Source: Enchytraeus crypticus
Lineage: Eukaryota; Annelida; Clitellata; Enchytraeida; Enchytraeidae
Length of the DNA: 64,000 bases
Reading direction: 5' to 3'
NCBI GenBank assembly: GCA_905160935.1
Contig: CAJHZI010000204.1
Location: 1,632,001-1,696,000 of the forward strand
Shown: positions 12,385-24,364 of the stretch, piece after piece
How positions within the stretch are numbered: position 1 is the stretch's first letter
Layout of the letters: every line of letters begins with the position of its first letter
Notes under the pieces: model-generated
What the model was told of the DNA's origin: nothing
Databases searched by the model: none
Seen by the model: only the letters and a program-made list of their open reading frames with translations
Program-made: the position numbers and the translations under genes

Positions 12385-12600
12385 CTAAATCCGACGAAGA
12401 CACAATGAAACCATATCAGAAGTCATATTATCTCTCGGCACAGACATCATTAATGTGCTGGTATGGTGTAGTCAGTAAAGTTCAAGTACAGGTATTAACT
12501 TATTGTTCGATTGAGTGCTACCAATGGTTCTTGAGAGCAGACTGTGTATAGGAATATGTGCCTTGAACTTGCCATTGTGCTGAACTTAAGAGAGAGAGGA
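12385..12600 (+). repeat. S3 SINE copy, old
   Basis: A diverged copy: CAGAAGTCATATTAT, TATTAACTTATTGTTCGATT, GGAATATGTGCCTTGAACTT and a short GA tail. Confidence 0.75.
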
Positions 12601-15194
12601 AAGATAAGTCAGTATTTTATATAATTCTCTTGGATAATCTTCTTGAAAGAACAATTTCTTGCATGTTCTATTCTTTTTACATGCACTTCATTTTGCTTGC
12701 GAGATGAAGCCTAATAGAATCTTAGACCTCTAGTCACATAGTGAATCAAACAACATCGTAAAGTTAGCGACTTCACTTATCAATAATGGCATTGATGACA
12801 AATATTCTACAATGTGTTAGTTATTAAAATCTTAATTTTATAGATTGCAAAATAAAAACAAAAATCATGTTACATAAAGAAAGAAGTACCGAGATAATGA
12901 GACTATGTAATCGTAAACAGTTCCGTTGTTTCAGCAGTAAAGAGAGGAACACAAAGTAACTCTTTTACTGCATATAAAGAAGTATAATAAGTGAATTTCC
13001 ATTGTGGTGCAAAACAACAATTGATTCAGGAAATACTGATCAGTAATTATTTTGTAGACTCTGAGGACGAAGGTAATATACATGTACATGTATAATATAC
13101 CTTACATCAGCTATCTTTATCTTGCAGCCGTATGATACTGCAAGACGACGAGAGAGTGAGTGAGCGAGAGAAGAGAAACCGGTAGATTGAAAGGAAAATA
13201 GTACATGTAAAAGCTCAGAAACTGACCGTCAGCAATAGCCTACATGTACATGTACATGTATATTACAGGGAAGTCTGCCGTAAAAATACACAGACAGCCA
13301 GCACTGAAACTACTGATAGTTTTGGTATCTGCTTGAAAAAGTTAATATTTTTAGTTCAATGCCAATTCACTTTTAAAACACCATACAAATTCCACTTACG
13401 TTAAGTTATAAATTCTGTTGCACGCAACAGGATAATTTCAATAACTATAGATGGATTCTAAACCGGAATAATTCTTTGTGTCCATTGCTTTTTTGCATGA
13501 AAAGAATATGATTTAATTACGATGGTTCATTATGCTCCTGAGGAGTTAAGCCTTCAAATAACCTAGACCAAGCATACCACTCCTGTCGTTCACAACCCAT
13601 AGACACTTATCCACCTAACGGTACCTCGTTCAATTACTAAACTTAGGCCTACTAGCTGTTATATTTACTCTGACAAAAACGTTCATTTATTACTGATAAT
13701 TTTATTACCCCGTATCTCTCACATTCTATATACAGCATGCTGTTCTAGTTCTTAGACCAAATTCATCATTTAGCCTACTCTACTAGAATTCTGCTAGTTG
13801 AGAATGCTAGATTTCTTCAAACTGCATAAACATTGTCTCGGGTGTATGCAACATTTTTAAAGTTAAAATTCACGCTTTCCACTCTAATAAAATGCTCCAT
13901 AGACTGCTTATCAAGCAACCAATGGGCAACCTTGGGCTTATTTATAACTTAAGCTTCGTTACATTTTAAACTTTTTTAACATTATACACTTTTTTAAATT
14001 TTATCATTTATTCATAATTTATGATTTCATAATTATTCTTTATTTAACTTAAGTTCCCTATAACTTCCTATAACATTTGCGATTATGTTCCGTTCTAAAC
14101 AGTAAAATGTATCTAAAGTTTTGTCATCCAAAAAACTTTGAATTGACCTTCGTTGATCTCTTACAAATCTCAATTTTATACCAGACATTACCATATTTCG
14201 GCCCTAAAGATCAAGCATTCTTATCAAGAGGTATTTCATCTTCGACGCATATTTTATTCTATATGTATATTTTTGACTAGCTTAAACAAAAAGAATTGAA
14301 AGAATTAATCTCCATGGATAGATTATAATTTTCTGAACAATACTTATATTGTTTTTCCCTACTGTCTCCTTTTTAAAAGAAATTTTCTGATGGTGTGTTG
14401 CCTGATACATTAGTATTATGGTTATCTCAAGCAGTCTCTGATGTATACCTCAGGTTAGCAATCCGACGTTAAAAGGATCTCAATTTTATTGATAAAACTC
14501 ATTTTTAAAATAGAATTGTTAAAAACTTGGAATGCAGAATAAATTAAATAGAGTCTAATTAACGAAACGTATCAAAATATTATCAATATTAACATACATG
14601 TACATTGCCTAATGATTAATATTCTGTACGCATAAAGATTGTCGAGTTTGAAGATTTATAACTATAAACTGATTAGAATGAAATGATACAGTGATGGCAA
14701 CACCTGGATAATTATCGATAAGCCGCCACGTTATAAATGTATAGCAACCGTAACAGCGATGCAATTAACTATGAAATAGTATATATCGTCAATATCAGAA
14801 GAAATAACCTTGAAACAGTTAAACTCACTGAAAGATCAATTTCACATTGCAATATAATTAAAGTTTAGTCAATTCTAAGCTACTTTCTGTCGATACAGTA
14901 GGGTGAAGCTGAAATTTTGTTAAATCTTTTCAGATTAAAGTGTTAATTGTAGTATATTGGTCTGATAAATTGGACAAGGGTTGGGTTTTCCGCACTAGTT
15001 ACATTTGACTGTCATTGAGCATATCGTTTAAGTTTTAAACGAACTCTAATTATAACGGATTTGCTATTTGACAAACTCGATTCAAAATCTTATAACTCGA
15101 CGAATCAAGTTAGAATTCCTCAAAGAAAGATCACTAAATATCCCTTAGTCGCCTCTACATTACCCTAAGAATTTAATTTAATTTGGTAAGTGGA
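12601..15194. other. No gene recognised (3' flank of HSP20-like gene)
   Basis: AT-rich. Several ACATGTACATGTA runs (13080, 13240) and no exon-like stretch. Confidence 0.6.
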
Positions 15195-15200
15195 TTTATT

Positions 15201-16799
15201 TTATATACGCATTTGATGAAGGTGTTCTTCAGAAATTGCCAGATCTTGAATACCTCGTCTCATCATCTCGTCCGTGTCCTTAGAATTGTGGGGTGCTGGA
15301 CGTCGCAGCGGTGTGGGGGATGGGATAGGATCCCTCAATGAGGCTACGTCCAATTCAAACTCTGTTCTACCAACCCTCGTCAATGAGCTCCCTCTAGGCC
15401 TTGTTCCATGACTAGCCTTGCTAAAACTTTCCTTTCTTTCTTTTTCATCAACATTGGCATTAAATTCAGCTAGAGAAGGACGAGAATAAGTATTGAGACT
15501 AGATGATGATGAGCAAAGTCTTGGATCAAATCCCACGAGATCGCTACGAGATGATGAAATGTCTCCTTGTAAAGCTGAAGGGTGAAGGTGGGTGAAAGGT
15601 GATGGTATTCGAAGATCACTGGCAGACAAAGAGAGGCGGCGATTACCGATGCAACCTTTAAGCTGAGCTCTAATAAGAAGGATTGTACCAGATTCGTTCA
15701 ACTCAAATTCAAGACTCTCTGGATTGACATATATGGGAATGCTAATACTTCCGCAATATATCTTAGATTTCTGGATGCCATTATTTGAGTGACCATTTCC
15801 GAAATTGTCCTCCTCGTTCAACGTATCGGACTGACTATCATCCTTTTGCCTAATAACGGTGACTTCTAAACGATAGTCTCTCACTCTAATTCTAACCAAT
15901 CCTTGAGGAATTTTATCCATGGGTAGTTCTGCGCAGAACATTCCGTCCTGCAAGTTGGTCATCATGAGGAACATGGAGAAATTGTGATCCTGGATGATCA
16001 CATCAGCATCACCGTTACTCTTACCATCTTTATCTGAGCCAGCCTTCTGTTTGATCTGATCAAGTCTAGAAGTGGCTGTGACTGCAGTCACTGCTGCCGC
16101 CCAACGCAGTGGCCTCTTGGTTCTCACTGGAGAGTCCCTGATCACCTCAACTCTCACGTCACAGTTCAGCGCCGCTTTCACCGTCTCTACATTCTCATAT
16201 CTACTTCGTCGAGCTGCAATGGGCGACAACTTTTGAATTAGATTCTCGATGCTGCCCTTAATGTTTGCCTTTGCCTGTTTCAGGCCGGCGCCCAGTCGAT
16301 CAAGTTCGTCCATCATATTGCTCAACTTTCTCTTCCAAGTAGCTCTGTGGTACTCAGAGCTGACTGGGCTAACAGATCCACTCGATGAAAGGGTGCAAGA
16401 AGTTGAGGCGCTTCGACCGCCTGGACTGAGTAAATCTGCTGGAAGGGGAAGAACGAGAGAGGTCGATGATTTTTGAGCAGCTTTGAGGTTTCTTCCAGAA
16501 GAGCGACGGCTAACTGGAAGAGCCGGATGGCTGGTAGAGAGGTTGGATTCAGATGCTGAGGAATTCCTCAAGCCAGACTTTGAATACTTTCTCGGTAGAT
16601 TAAGAGACGCCAATGATTCTCTGTCAGGTCCGAGTGTTGCTCTAGAGAAACAGGGACTGGCAGCAGGTGAAGTGGAGTGAATGCTTTCTGAAGACGGAGA
16701 AAGAGATGACGCAGTGAGATCTTGAATCAATGATCCGTATAGGAAGTAATCCGAGGTACTGCTTGCTCTACGATTACTAGTGCTGCTCGGCTCCAACAT
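15201..16799 (-). CDS. HSP20/alpha-crystallin-domain protein, Ser-rich, apparently single exon
   Basis: A frame of about 532 codons reads without interruption on the minus strand. The open frame continues nine codons upstream to a TTG (16826) with no ATG, so I take the ATG at 16799; a spliced upstream exon is the alternative. Residues ~1-150 are Ser/Pro-rich and probably disordered. Residues ~160-200 look helical (MMDELDRLGAGLKQAKANIK). Residues ~272-383 resemble an alpha-crystallin domain: FSMFLMMTNLQDGMFCAELP, then VRIRVRDYRLEVTV, a ~30-residue acidic insert, and ISIPIYVNPESLEFELNESG followed by TILLIRAQLKG. That matches the sHSP pattern of strands ending in LPxxVxPxSVxxxLxxxGxLxIxAP. The C-terminus (~384-532) is again Ser-rich and basic. 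It is far longer than a usual 150-250 residue small heat-shock protein. AATAAA lies directly after the stop. A chaperone role is inferred from the fold only. Confidence 0.75.
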   Translation of the reverse strand: MLEPSSTSNRRASSTSDYFLYGSLIQDLTASSLSPSSESIHSTSPAASPCFSRATLGPDRESLASLNLPRKYSKSGLRNSSASESNLSTSHPALPVSRRSSGRNLKAAQKSSTSLVLPLPADLLSPGGRSASTSCTLSSSGSVSPVSSEYHRATWKRKLSNMMDELDRLGAGLKQAKANIKGSIENLIQKLSPIAARRSRYENVETVKAALNCDVRVEVIRDSPVRTKRPLRWAAAVTAVTATSRLDQIKQKAGSDKDGKSNGDADVIIQDHNFSMFLMMTNLQDGMFCAELPMDKIPQGLVRIRVRDYRLEVTVIRQKDDSQSDTLNEEDNFGNGHSNNGIQKSKIYCGSISIPIYVNPESLEFELNESGTILLIRAQLKGCIGNRRLSLSASDLRIPSPFTHLHPSALQGDISSSRSDLVGFDPRLCSSSSSLNTYSRPSLAEFNANVDEKERKESFSKASHGTRPRGSSLTRVGRTEFELDVASLRDPIPSPTPLRRPAPHNSKDTDEMMRRGIQDLAISEEHLHQMRI

Positions 16800-17004
16800 C
16801 TCTATACTATATTCTCTACTTAGCAATAATTAAATGTTTTTTGTAAAATAAACTATATATTTATCAACACACAATGAGTTTATGTAATTTCATTAACGAC
16901 ATCGATCAATAGCATAGCTCAGTCTATTACTTCCACCTGAAATGCTGTTTATTATTGATATAAATTCCAATTTTTGTCTAAAAACAAATTAAGACATGTT
17001 AAAG

Positions 17005-17235
17005 TAAAGACGCATTATAGTGAAATGATCAACTATATCTGTCACTTTCATTACTACATGTTTAAACCGTTAGGCAATATAGTTCATTTTCCGTGTTGCC
17101 AGGCCAGTAAATGTCTGAGATTTTACTCTCAGATCAGTGCGGCTGGGCTTCGAACTCACGAGAATTCAATTCACCTCAGGGCCTGTCATTTAAAACTTCA
17201 TGACGTAACCTATACTTTATTGAGCCATTCTAATT
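17005..17235 (-). repeat. S2 tRNA-derived SINE
   Basis: Reverse copy with AATGGCTCAATAAAGTATAG at the head, GAGTTCGAAGCCCAGCCGC for the B box and the standard body; the A box has decayed. It lies just upstream of the HSP20-like gene. Confidence 0.88.
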
Positions 17236-18020
17236 GTTAAAGCAAAGAGTGAACATGAATTTATTAACATTCAGTCTTTTCGTATGCACATAAATCTGAG
17301 GCCAAATACGTATAGGCCTACTTACGTGTACGATTTTTGTTTCGGTATGTACAATGTAGATGTATGCTTGTAATTATAGACGGCCTAGTGAAACACTTCT
17401 GTTTATATCTTTATATTGTTATATATCATAGTGTTTTTAAAAGAGATCTTTGAAATTCTATGGTTGCGTTTGCAATATCGCCTGTTGCTTTGACGCCTTT
17501 TAAATCAGACAGTAAATATCTCTACTTCGGTTTAACTCGTAGTTTTCTGCCAAAAGCAACTTACATGTTTGCCCTACATATTTTATCTCACTATCTGCGT
17601 TCAAATTCTCTAACAGCACACAACTAAATACCACGTCCAGGAAAAGACCCATGTCATTAACAATGCTGTACAAAATCAATAAAGCCTTTAGCTTGATCAA
17701 ATATGGCTTCTGATAATATTTATTATTATCTTCCTCAGTTTTTATTTAGTCTGTCTTGGAAAAATTAACAATTGAATCAAAGAATCGAAAGCATATGAAA
17801 AATAGTATTATAAACTACAAAATGGAGAATTAAGGAATGAGCTGAGATAATGGAAAATTGAAGTTTTTGACGGTTGAATATAGACAAGAAAAATTTTGGA
17901 AGACAGTGAACGAATGCTATACTAAAAGCAGAAACATGATTGAAAATGATCAAAAGAAACGCTATGTTATGATGATTATAATGAGAAATGTATAAAGCAA
18001 AAAGATGCTCGAGTAAAAAC

Positions 18021-19471
18021 TAGAGATGGGAATCGAACCGAACCCGAACCGAAACGAACCCTAAAATCTAAAATTTTGACCGAACCGAACCGAACTCGAT
18101 CCCAGACTCTCACCGAACCCGAACCGAACCCGAACCGAACCCGAACCCAGACTTCGTCCAAACCAAACTGAACCAAACTCTTTGAGATCCTTTCTTCTTC
18201 ACAAGCCTGACATTAAATAAAGATAGTTAAAACAATACAAATATGTATTAGTTTTTGCATTTACATGTCTTACAGTATCTAACAGCATACATTCAGGCAA
18301 GGCTGGTTCCGACACAAATTTTAAAATGGTAGCGGTACAAAGGAATGATAGCGGGAAGCGAGACAGGCCTACAGAAGATAATGGATAGTCTAAATGACTC
18401 GGCAATGAAATATGGAATAAGATTAACACCAAAGAGACAAAAGTGATGAGAGTATCCCATAAAAATCTGAAAATGCTTGACTCAATTTAGGTGGATTTGT
18501 TGTTGTTAAATTCAAATTATGAATTGTTTCTAATTTTAGTGTGCTACCTTAATATTTTTGCAGCCAGATTTACAAATAATTATATATGACATTCTATATG
18601 TGTTAAGGCTATATGGAGTAAATAATTTTTCACCATAGCGATGCAATTATTTCATAACTATTTTCGTAACTTCATAATTGATCGGAGAGTTTCAAATTTG
18701 AAACCCTAAGGTAAATTGTGAAGCATATTATTGGTCAGTTGATAGCAAACTGCGTATATTTTGATAATGTTTCTATGGAAGTACACGTGTTTACCAAATC
18801 ATCTTTATTTGACATTTTTATGTTACCAAATTGCACTTTGTCTCTGAAATATTGGATCAAATTTTAGCCAAGACATTTCCACTTAATTATAAACGTATCT
18901 AATATATAGGCCTATAGTGACAATAAAAATTTAAAAATTGATGAAGCATTCTATTTGCTCGTTATAATCAAGGAAAATATTTCAGATACAATAATAAAGC
19001 TAAATATCTATATTATGAACATTTGTTGGTCAACGAACAATATTTTAAGAAATGTACAGGAATAAATACCACTTCTCTCCTTTTTTAATTGTCATATTTT
19101 TACCCAGGTGAAAAAATGTGGCAGCTATTATGACTTAATAAGTTTTTAAGCATATTTACCATAAACTATTTTAAACGTGTTTGTCATAACCATGATTATT
19201 ATAAGTAAAGTTAAACAATTGCAACATTATCCAAATCAAACCTTTTCGAACTCGAATCGAACTCTTGCGAGTTGGAAAGCAAGCCGAACCCGAACCGAAC
19301 CCAAACCCTTGTTAGAACCGAACCCGAACCGAACCGAACTTTCATTTTCAAAGAGCCGAACCGAACCGAACTCTCAAATTGTCAACTGCTAACCGAACCC
19401 GAACCGAACTTTCATTTTCAACGAACCGAACAGAATCCGAACTCTGGAAATTCATAAAATTCCCATCTCTA
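18021..19471. mobile_element. hAT-like non-autonomous DNA transposon
   Basis: Terminal inverted repeats TAGAGATGGGAAT (18021) and ATTCCCATCTCTA (ending 19471). The flanking 8-mers GTAAAAAC (18013-18020) and GTAAAAAA (19472-19479) differ at one base; an 8-bp target duplication plus this end is the hAT style. Next to each end is an array of GAACCGAACC and CGAACCCGAACC motifs, ~150 bases on the left and ~200 on the right. No transposase is seen; the interior holds a LINE fragment. Confidence 0.75.
18320..18485 (+). mobile_element. LINE reverse-transcriptase fragment inside hAT-like element
   Basis: The plus strand reads TGLQKIMDSLNDSAMKYGIR then LTPK, followed after a stop and shift by EYPIKI-like residues. 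LQxIMDxLxxxxxKYGxxxxxKKTKVM is the typical segment after the FADD box of LINE reverse transcriptases. Which of the two LINE families it belongs to cannot be told. Confidence 0.6.
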
Positions 19472-19479
19472 GTAAAAAA

Positions 19480-21489
19480 CGTGTTCAGAAATGGTACTGA
19501 AGCAGAGTTCTAAGAAATGCTTAGAACCACAGATAGACATTCGCAAATACGCGTTGCTTATTTTGAAAGCATAGCTCTAGTACTGGGTAGATGACTTTTG
19601 AAGTCAGTAATGATCACAAGGTTACAGCATTACTGTACTTGCAAACATTTACATTATATGAGCTACTAGGCGATACTGCAAATATTTTATTTGTTCCAAG
19701 CTTCTTATGGAAGAGACTGATTGCCACTGAAATTTCTTAAAATAATTTGAGATCTGATAAACTAGGAAATTTAATATGAACTTAAAGATTAATTTGGTTC
19801 TAAAGAAAAAGTTACTTTACTTCAATAAAATTTAATTTTCGTCGAGAAAGTTGAAATAAAACTGGGAGTTTGACGTTTTTGCACAGGGCTACTAAACAAC
19901 ACTTAAGCATTACAATTTTAGAAAAGATGTCATTGAACAACCAAATAGAGACAGTGTTACTAGTGATAAAATATCTGCAACATAAGAATTATTATGACAA
20001 ACAGGAACTCAAAGAAGTTCAAGTAGCCTAATGCACGAAGAAAAGCGCGTCAAATGAACTGAATTCTTAAGAGTATCTTGAGAACAATATCTTCATTTTA
20101 GTAACATGAAGAATATTACTTGAAAACATCTTGGAATTTTTAACTCAGAATGTATGAAATTACTGGACACGTATGTTTAGTGTTAAATTTTAGACTTATT
20201 TGACAAAAGATGCCCTTAAATTTGGATATGTTTAATGAACTTAGAGCCAAAGAAATCCGTGAAAATTCGTGAATGAAACGCTTCAGTGTAACCACACTCG
20301 CATATGTCTATCGCTGTGAACTATCAAGAAGTGACGACTTCATCGCCTTCAACAAAACCCTTGGCTTCAGGGTTCGTGCACGTAATGTATATGTTACTTA
20401 TGAAGCTTTTCATCCCGTACACTTAAGAATCGTCGCTTTAATCGATTCGTCAAATGACAGCAGTGTTCAGCCAAATATTATATAGCAGTATTTATAATTA
20501 TTTACTATTCAATTTACGGTACAGGTTTTGAAAGAATAACTTCAACAACGATTTAACTGAGTAGAATAAAGTTAAATTGCATGTATAACTCTGTAAATTA
20601 ACATTGTAAGTAATTGGTAATGAAAGTTATTCTTTCAAAACTGTACTGTAACAGGTATGCTTGGGATCTTTTTTTGAATAATAAGAATATCGTCAAAGTC
20701 AGCTCGGCTGGGATTCGTTCAAATAATTCTGTCAAATGTACTACCAACTCCACTATCAAAAATGCAAAATATTCGTCTCAATTATTAAAGAATTTTAGTA
20801 AGTACAATTTATACGGGTGGTTAGCTCAGACCAAGTCCATAGACCAAAGTCCATAGAACACTAAATCATTTACTCTTGCTTCCTGAGACTCAAAACACAG
20901 ATTGAAATTTTTCAGCTAACTTGCTTATTTTTTTCTAGTTCATAAACACACTTTTGTATCAGGTAATAACAAACTATCATATCAAACAATTAAGTCAATA
21001 TCTTCCTTTTGTTAGCTTATTAAGGAATTAAGCTTCAAGCTTATGAATTTAGCTGTTTCTCGGATACCAAACAGGCTTAGGATCTTTTTCCGTAGTCTAT
21101 AATTCGATGCTTTTGAAGCGTAACATCAATAATAATAATTATAATTTCCCTTTTATTATTTATCCTCTTAATTATTTACCTCGCTATCTGGTGTGTATTG
21201 CGGCAAGAACCTTTCCCAAAAATGATCTAATAACAGGGTCTGTGTCAAAGTCAGAGATATCAAGTACACTTCAGCCGCACTTAACATGCATAATAAAAAA
21301 CACTACAAAAATTTAATTTTAGTCTCAACTTTTTTTCAAATTCCAAGTGAAGGGATATCAACTTTAACTGAATTCAAATTTTGTGAATTTTTGTGAAGCA
21401 AGGTTAAACTGAAATTTTAGTAATCATTGTTTCAAGAAGAATCTGTTGTAAGTTTGATACATGCATATTTAATGACTATAATTGTGCTA
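19480..21489. other. No gene recognised
   Basis: AT-rich. The region 20273-20485 is locally GC-richer and open for 70 codons, but resembles nothing I know and lacks good splice sites. Confidence 0.55.
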
Positions 21490-21585
21490 GGCCAGTAGCC
21501 CGATCAGTTAGGAGTCCAACTTCTGATACGTAGGAGCAGGCGATATCAAATCTATGCTGCACTCCAGTCTCTCATAACGATAGTA
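21490..21585 (+). repeat. tRNA-like SINE remnant beside S1
   Basis: GCCAGTAGCCCGATCAGTTA looks like an A box region and GGCGATATCAAATC a decayed B box about 45 bases on. An S1 copy in the other direction follows at once. Confidence 0.45.
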
Positions 21586-21589
21586 GAAC

Positions 21590-21745
21590 ATCCACGATAA
21601 TTATAAGCTAAAAGCTAATGTTAACGTCAATTTCCTCACTCGAGAGCGAGCTCAATGACGGGCGAGCCCAGGATTTGAACCCCGCACGTACTGATCAGCG
21701 TTCGAATATCTTATCGACATAGCCAGTGGCTCCAACCAGTGCAAC
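21590..21745 (-). repeat. S1 tRNA-derived SINE, nearly complete
   Basis: Reverse reading: GCCACTGGCTATGTCGATAA-type head, TCAGTACGTGCGGGGTTCAA, ATCCTGGGCTCGCCCGTCAT, GAGTGAGGAAATTGACGTTA. Confidence 0.87.
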
Positions 21746-23004
21746 AGTGAAGGAGTGCGACATACGCTTAAAAAACTCAGTCAAGCGAGACAGAAAACTG
21801 ACGTATAACCTAGATTAAACTTACACTGCTATTTTTTGTGAAAATTATGTGTAAACTGTTATATTTTCTTTTAATTGTGCGCATACAGTTTTACGTTTAT
21901 GCCCATATAGTCTGAACCGTATTTTCTTAATTATTGTTATTTTTTATCCTGCTAAATTTACCTTTGCACATAGTTATCTCAAGCATTCTTTGAACACAAT
22001 TAATAACTGTTAAAATGTTATTTTTTAAATTTCGGAATATGATGGCGCCAGCTGTGGGCGCCATCATACACGAATATTCATTTATGTACCCAAACTATTT
22101 ACAGTATAAGACTGCGATATGCTTGTTACAATTGAAATAAATATCTCTAAGTTTATTAGTGAGTTGCGTCTTCAACGGTGTCAGTGAAGGATATAGCATA
22201 TTATGAGGTATTAGCGGTAATGTTAACGAGTTGTGTGACTTCTGAAATCTCCCAGAACAAAATGATATCGTCCTAAAATTGCATCGAGCAGTCTTCCTTA
22301 ACAGTGTACTGATGTTATGGAGAACGAATTAAATTAATGCTAAGAATATCAAGACTAAAGAATGACGATAATTACGTCAGCTGCCTTAAAATAAACGTGT
22401 ATAAATTCGATTAAAAGTTTAACGACTTTTAAGGCAAATGGAAATTCAATTTCCATTTGTGGTACATAATGGAACAGCGTCAATAATTAACTAATGCTAA
22501 TGCAAAAGCGATTAATGCAAAAGCGAACAAAAAATATAGAATGCTTAAAAGTTCACTCCACTTCCTGAATTCTCTTTCAGGAAATCAGCTCAATTGTTTC
22601 AGAAATAAGAACAAGGATTAAGTTTCTATTGAACGGAGTTGTCAATATGATAGACAAAGAAGATTATTATCAATTTTCAGAGAATGAATTGTTAATAAAG
22701 CGTAGGCGTGGATATTAAATTCTAAAAAGTATCGTTACGTAGTCAGTAGATTATAACAGAGCAGCTCGAGTAAGAATCGTGTACGGGCAATAGTTTATTT
22801 CAACATCCTCAACTACCGTACCACCAGAAAAGCGAAAGCTATCTCCAATTCGTCAGAGAGATATAACTATATTGAATTTAAGAAGCTAATTCGTGAAATT
22901 ATTCCTCTATGATCACAATTATACGTAGGCCTATCGAACCGAAATCTTAAGGATATTTATTTGCCAATGAAACAATGCAGGCTCAGGCTACATATACAAT
23001 ATTG
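21746..23004. other. No gene recognised
   Basis: AT-rich apart from the hairpin at 22038. ATGGAAATTCAATTTCCATT at 22438 is a further small palindrome. Confidence 0.55.
22038..22068. other. GC-rich hairpin, 12-bp arms
   Basis: TATGATGGCGCC, loop AGCTGTG, GGCGCCATCATA, in otherwise AT-rich sequence. No repeat family matches here. Confidence 0.93.
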
Positions 23005-23097
23005 ATGATTCGTTTATTCCGTCTGGGATTCGACCTGTAAATCCTGCTTAATGGAAGTCGTGCTAACTACACGACCATTCAACTGATCTATTCTTCA
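23005..23097 (-). repeat. tRNA-like SINE head
   Basis: Reverse reading: TTGAATGGTCGTGTAGTTAG as A box and CAGGTCGAATCCCAGACGG as B box, about 35 bases apart. No good cloverleaf stems, so a SINE remnant rather than a tRNA gene. Confidence 0.6.
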
Positions 23098-23214
23098 CTA
23101 TTCTATAAAGAAGTCCTTTTACAATATGTAAAAGATTAATAATGTGGAAGATTTGAGTGCTAAACCTTAATTGAACAATTAAAATTTATCCATCTCTCTG
23201 TCTAGTGGTCTGTC

Positions 23215-23425
23215 AAGGGACAGTCTCAAGGGACATATTCACACTCAGAGTCTCCATACACGCCTCATAAAGAGCACTCCAAGTTAATCCTTGACAAAAG
23301 TCTATGCCTTATCCATATCCATGTAGCCTATAGCTTTAAAATATGGTTTTGGAAGTGATTTCCCGATGTCTTACTCAGTTCATGCTTAGTCGCCTCTTAA
23401 AACACGACACGTGCAGTTAAAGGTT
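23215..23425 (-). repeat. S3 SINE copy
   Basis: Reverse copy with AAGAGCACTCCAAGTTAATC, TATGCCTTATCCATATCCAT and the 5' head CGCCTCTTAAAACACG, equivalent to CTAAGAGGCGACT in the longest copy. Confidence 0.82.
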
Positions 23426-23636
23426 GACTCATTCTTCAGAGTCCCGGACAGCACACGAAAATATATATCAGGCATAATTCTAAACTATATGTCTAAAAAT
23501 ATTTTACAATTTACTTCTAAAAAAGTTCCTGTGAAATCGATAAACCCATCTTGAATGCATTAAGTATAGAAAATAGAATCTCAAATCTCTATTATCTTAC
23601 TCTATCTTTTACTTTATCCTACTTATCCTGATATCC

Positions 23637-23712
23637 TTGACGTCCCTGACATCATCCTTGTATGAGGAAACGGCCGTTAAACCTTTATTGTTATTATTAT
23701 TATTATTATTTT
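23637..23712 (+). repeat. (ATT)n-tailed interspersed repeat 3' end
   Basis: TGACGTCCCTGACATCATCC, TTGTATGAGGAAACGGCCGT, TAAACCTTTATTG then (TTA)n. The same piece occurs reversed at 29030-29080 and, shorter, at 60520-60568. Confidence 0.7.
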
Positions 23713-23947
23713 TTTTATTTAAATATTTTTTTTACCCCGGTGTAAAGAACCTGGGGTTTAATAAAAACGATTCGAGCAATACGTGCTGAATCGCCGCCCG
23801 GCTACTCAAGGTCATCAATCGGCTTAAAAGAATTGTTGAAGCAGACTGCATTATATCTTTGCAAAGTCATGGAAAGCCTTTGCCAAAGAAAAGATGTCTC
23901 TCGCTTATCGCCGGTTTGCTCTGCAATAAGTCTGCCTATGCCATTAA

Positions 23948-23949
23948 TT

Positions 23950-24000
<51 letters not shown>
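23948..24000 (+). repeat. (ATT)n microsatellite
   Basis: About 17 units of ATT; could be the tail of a decayed retroelement as at 23690. Confidence 0.93.
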
Positions 24001-24364
24001 GCAAATCATTTGGAAAACATCTGTCCAGAAAAACCTTCCATACTTAGCTTATCATAGTTTACATCCTTGTATTTTAAGTTAAGTCAGTTACCGGCGGTCA
24101 TCTGAACTTTCTAAGATATCTCGTTCGCAACACGGCATATTACTCGTACATAGATCAACAGGTTCTTACAGTACGAAACTACGAAACGAAATTAGCGTAG
24201 GACGACTTGATAGAGCTTGAAGATGGGAAAGAAGCGAAGAGAATTCGTTTCTACAGCTATTTATCTCGAGCTTTAGCAAGGTCTTTCGATTATTTCCAGA
24301 GCATTGTGCTCGCGTATGACTCGTTGTCACGCTATGACTGCTGCGGGCCCTGAGACCAGCAGTG

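Noticed and set aside
16249-16680. Plus-strand frames of 75 and 65 codons
   Set aside because: Antisense shadows of the HSP20-like gene.
20273-20485. 70-codon frame with fairly ordinary composition
   Set aside because: No recognisable family, no neighbouring exons and no clear splice sites; kept only as a note in the gap entry.
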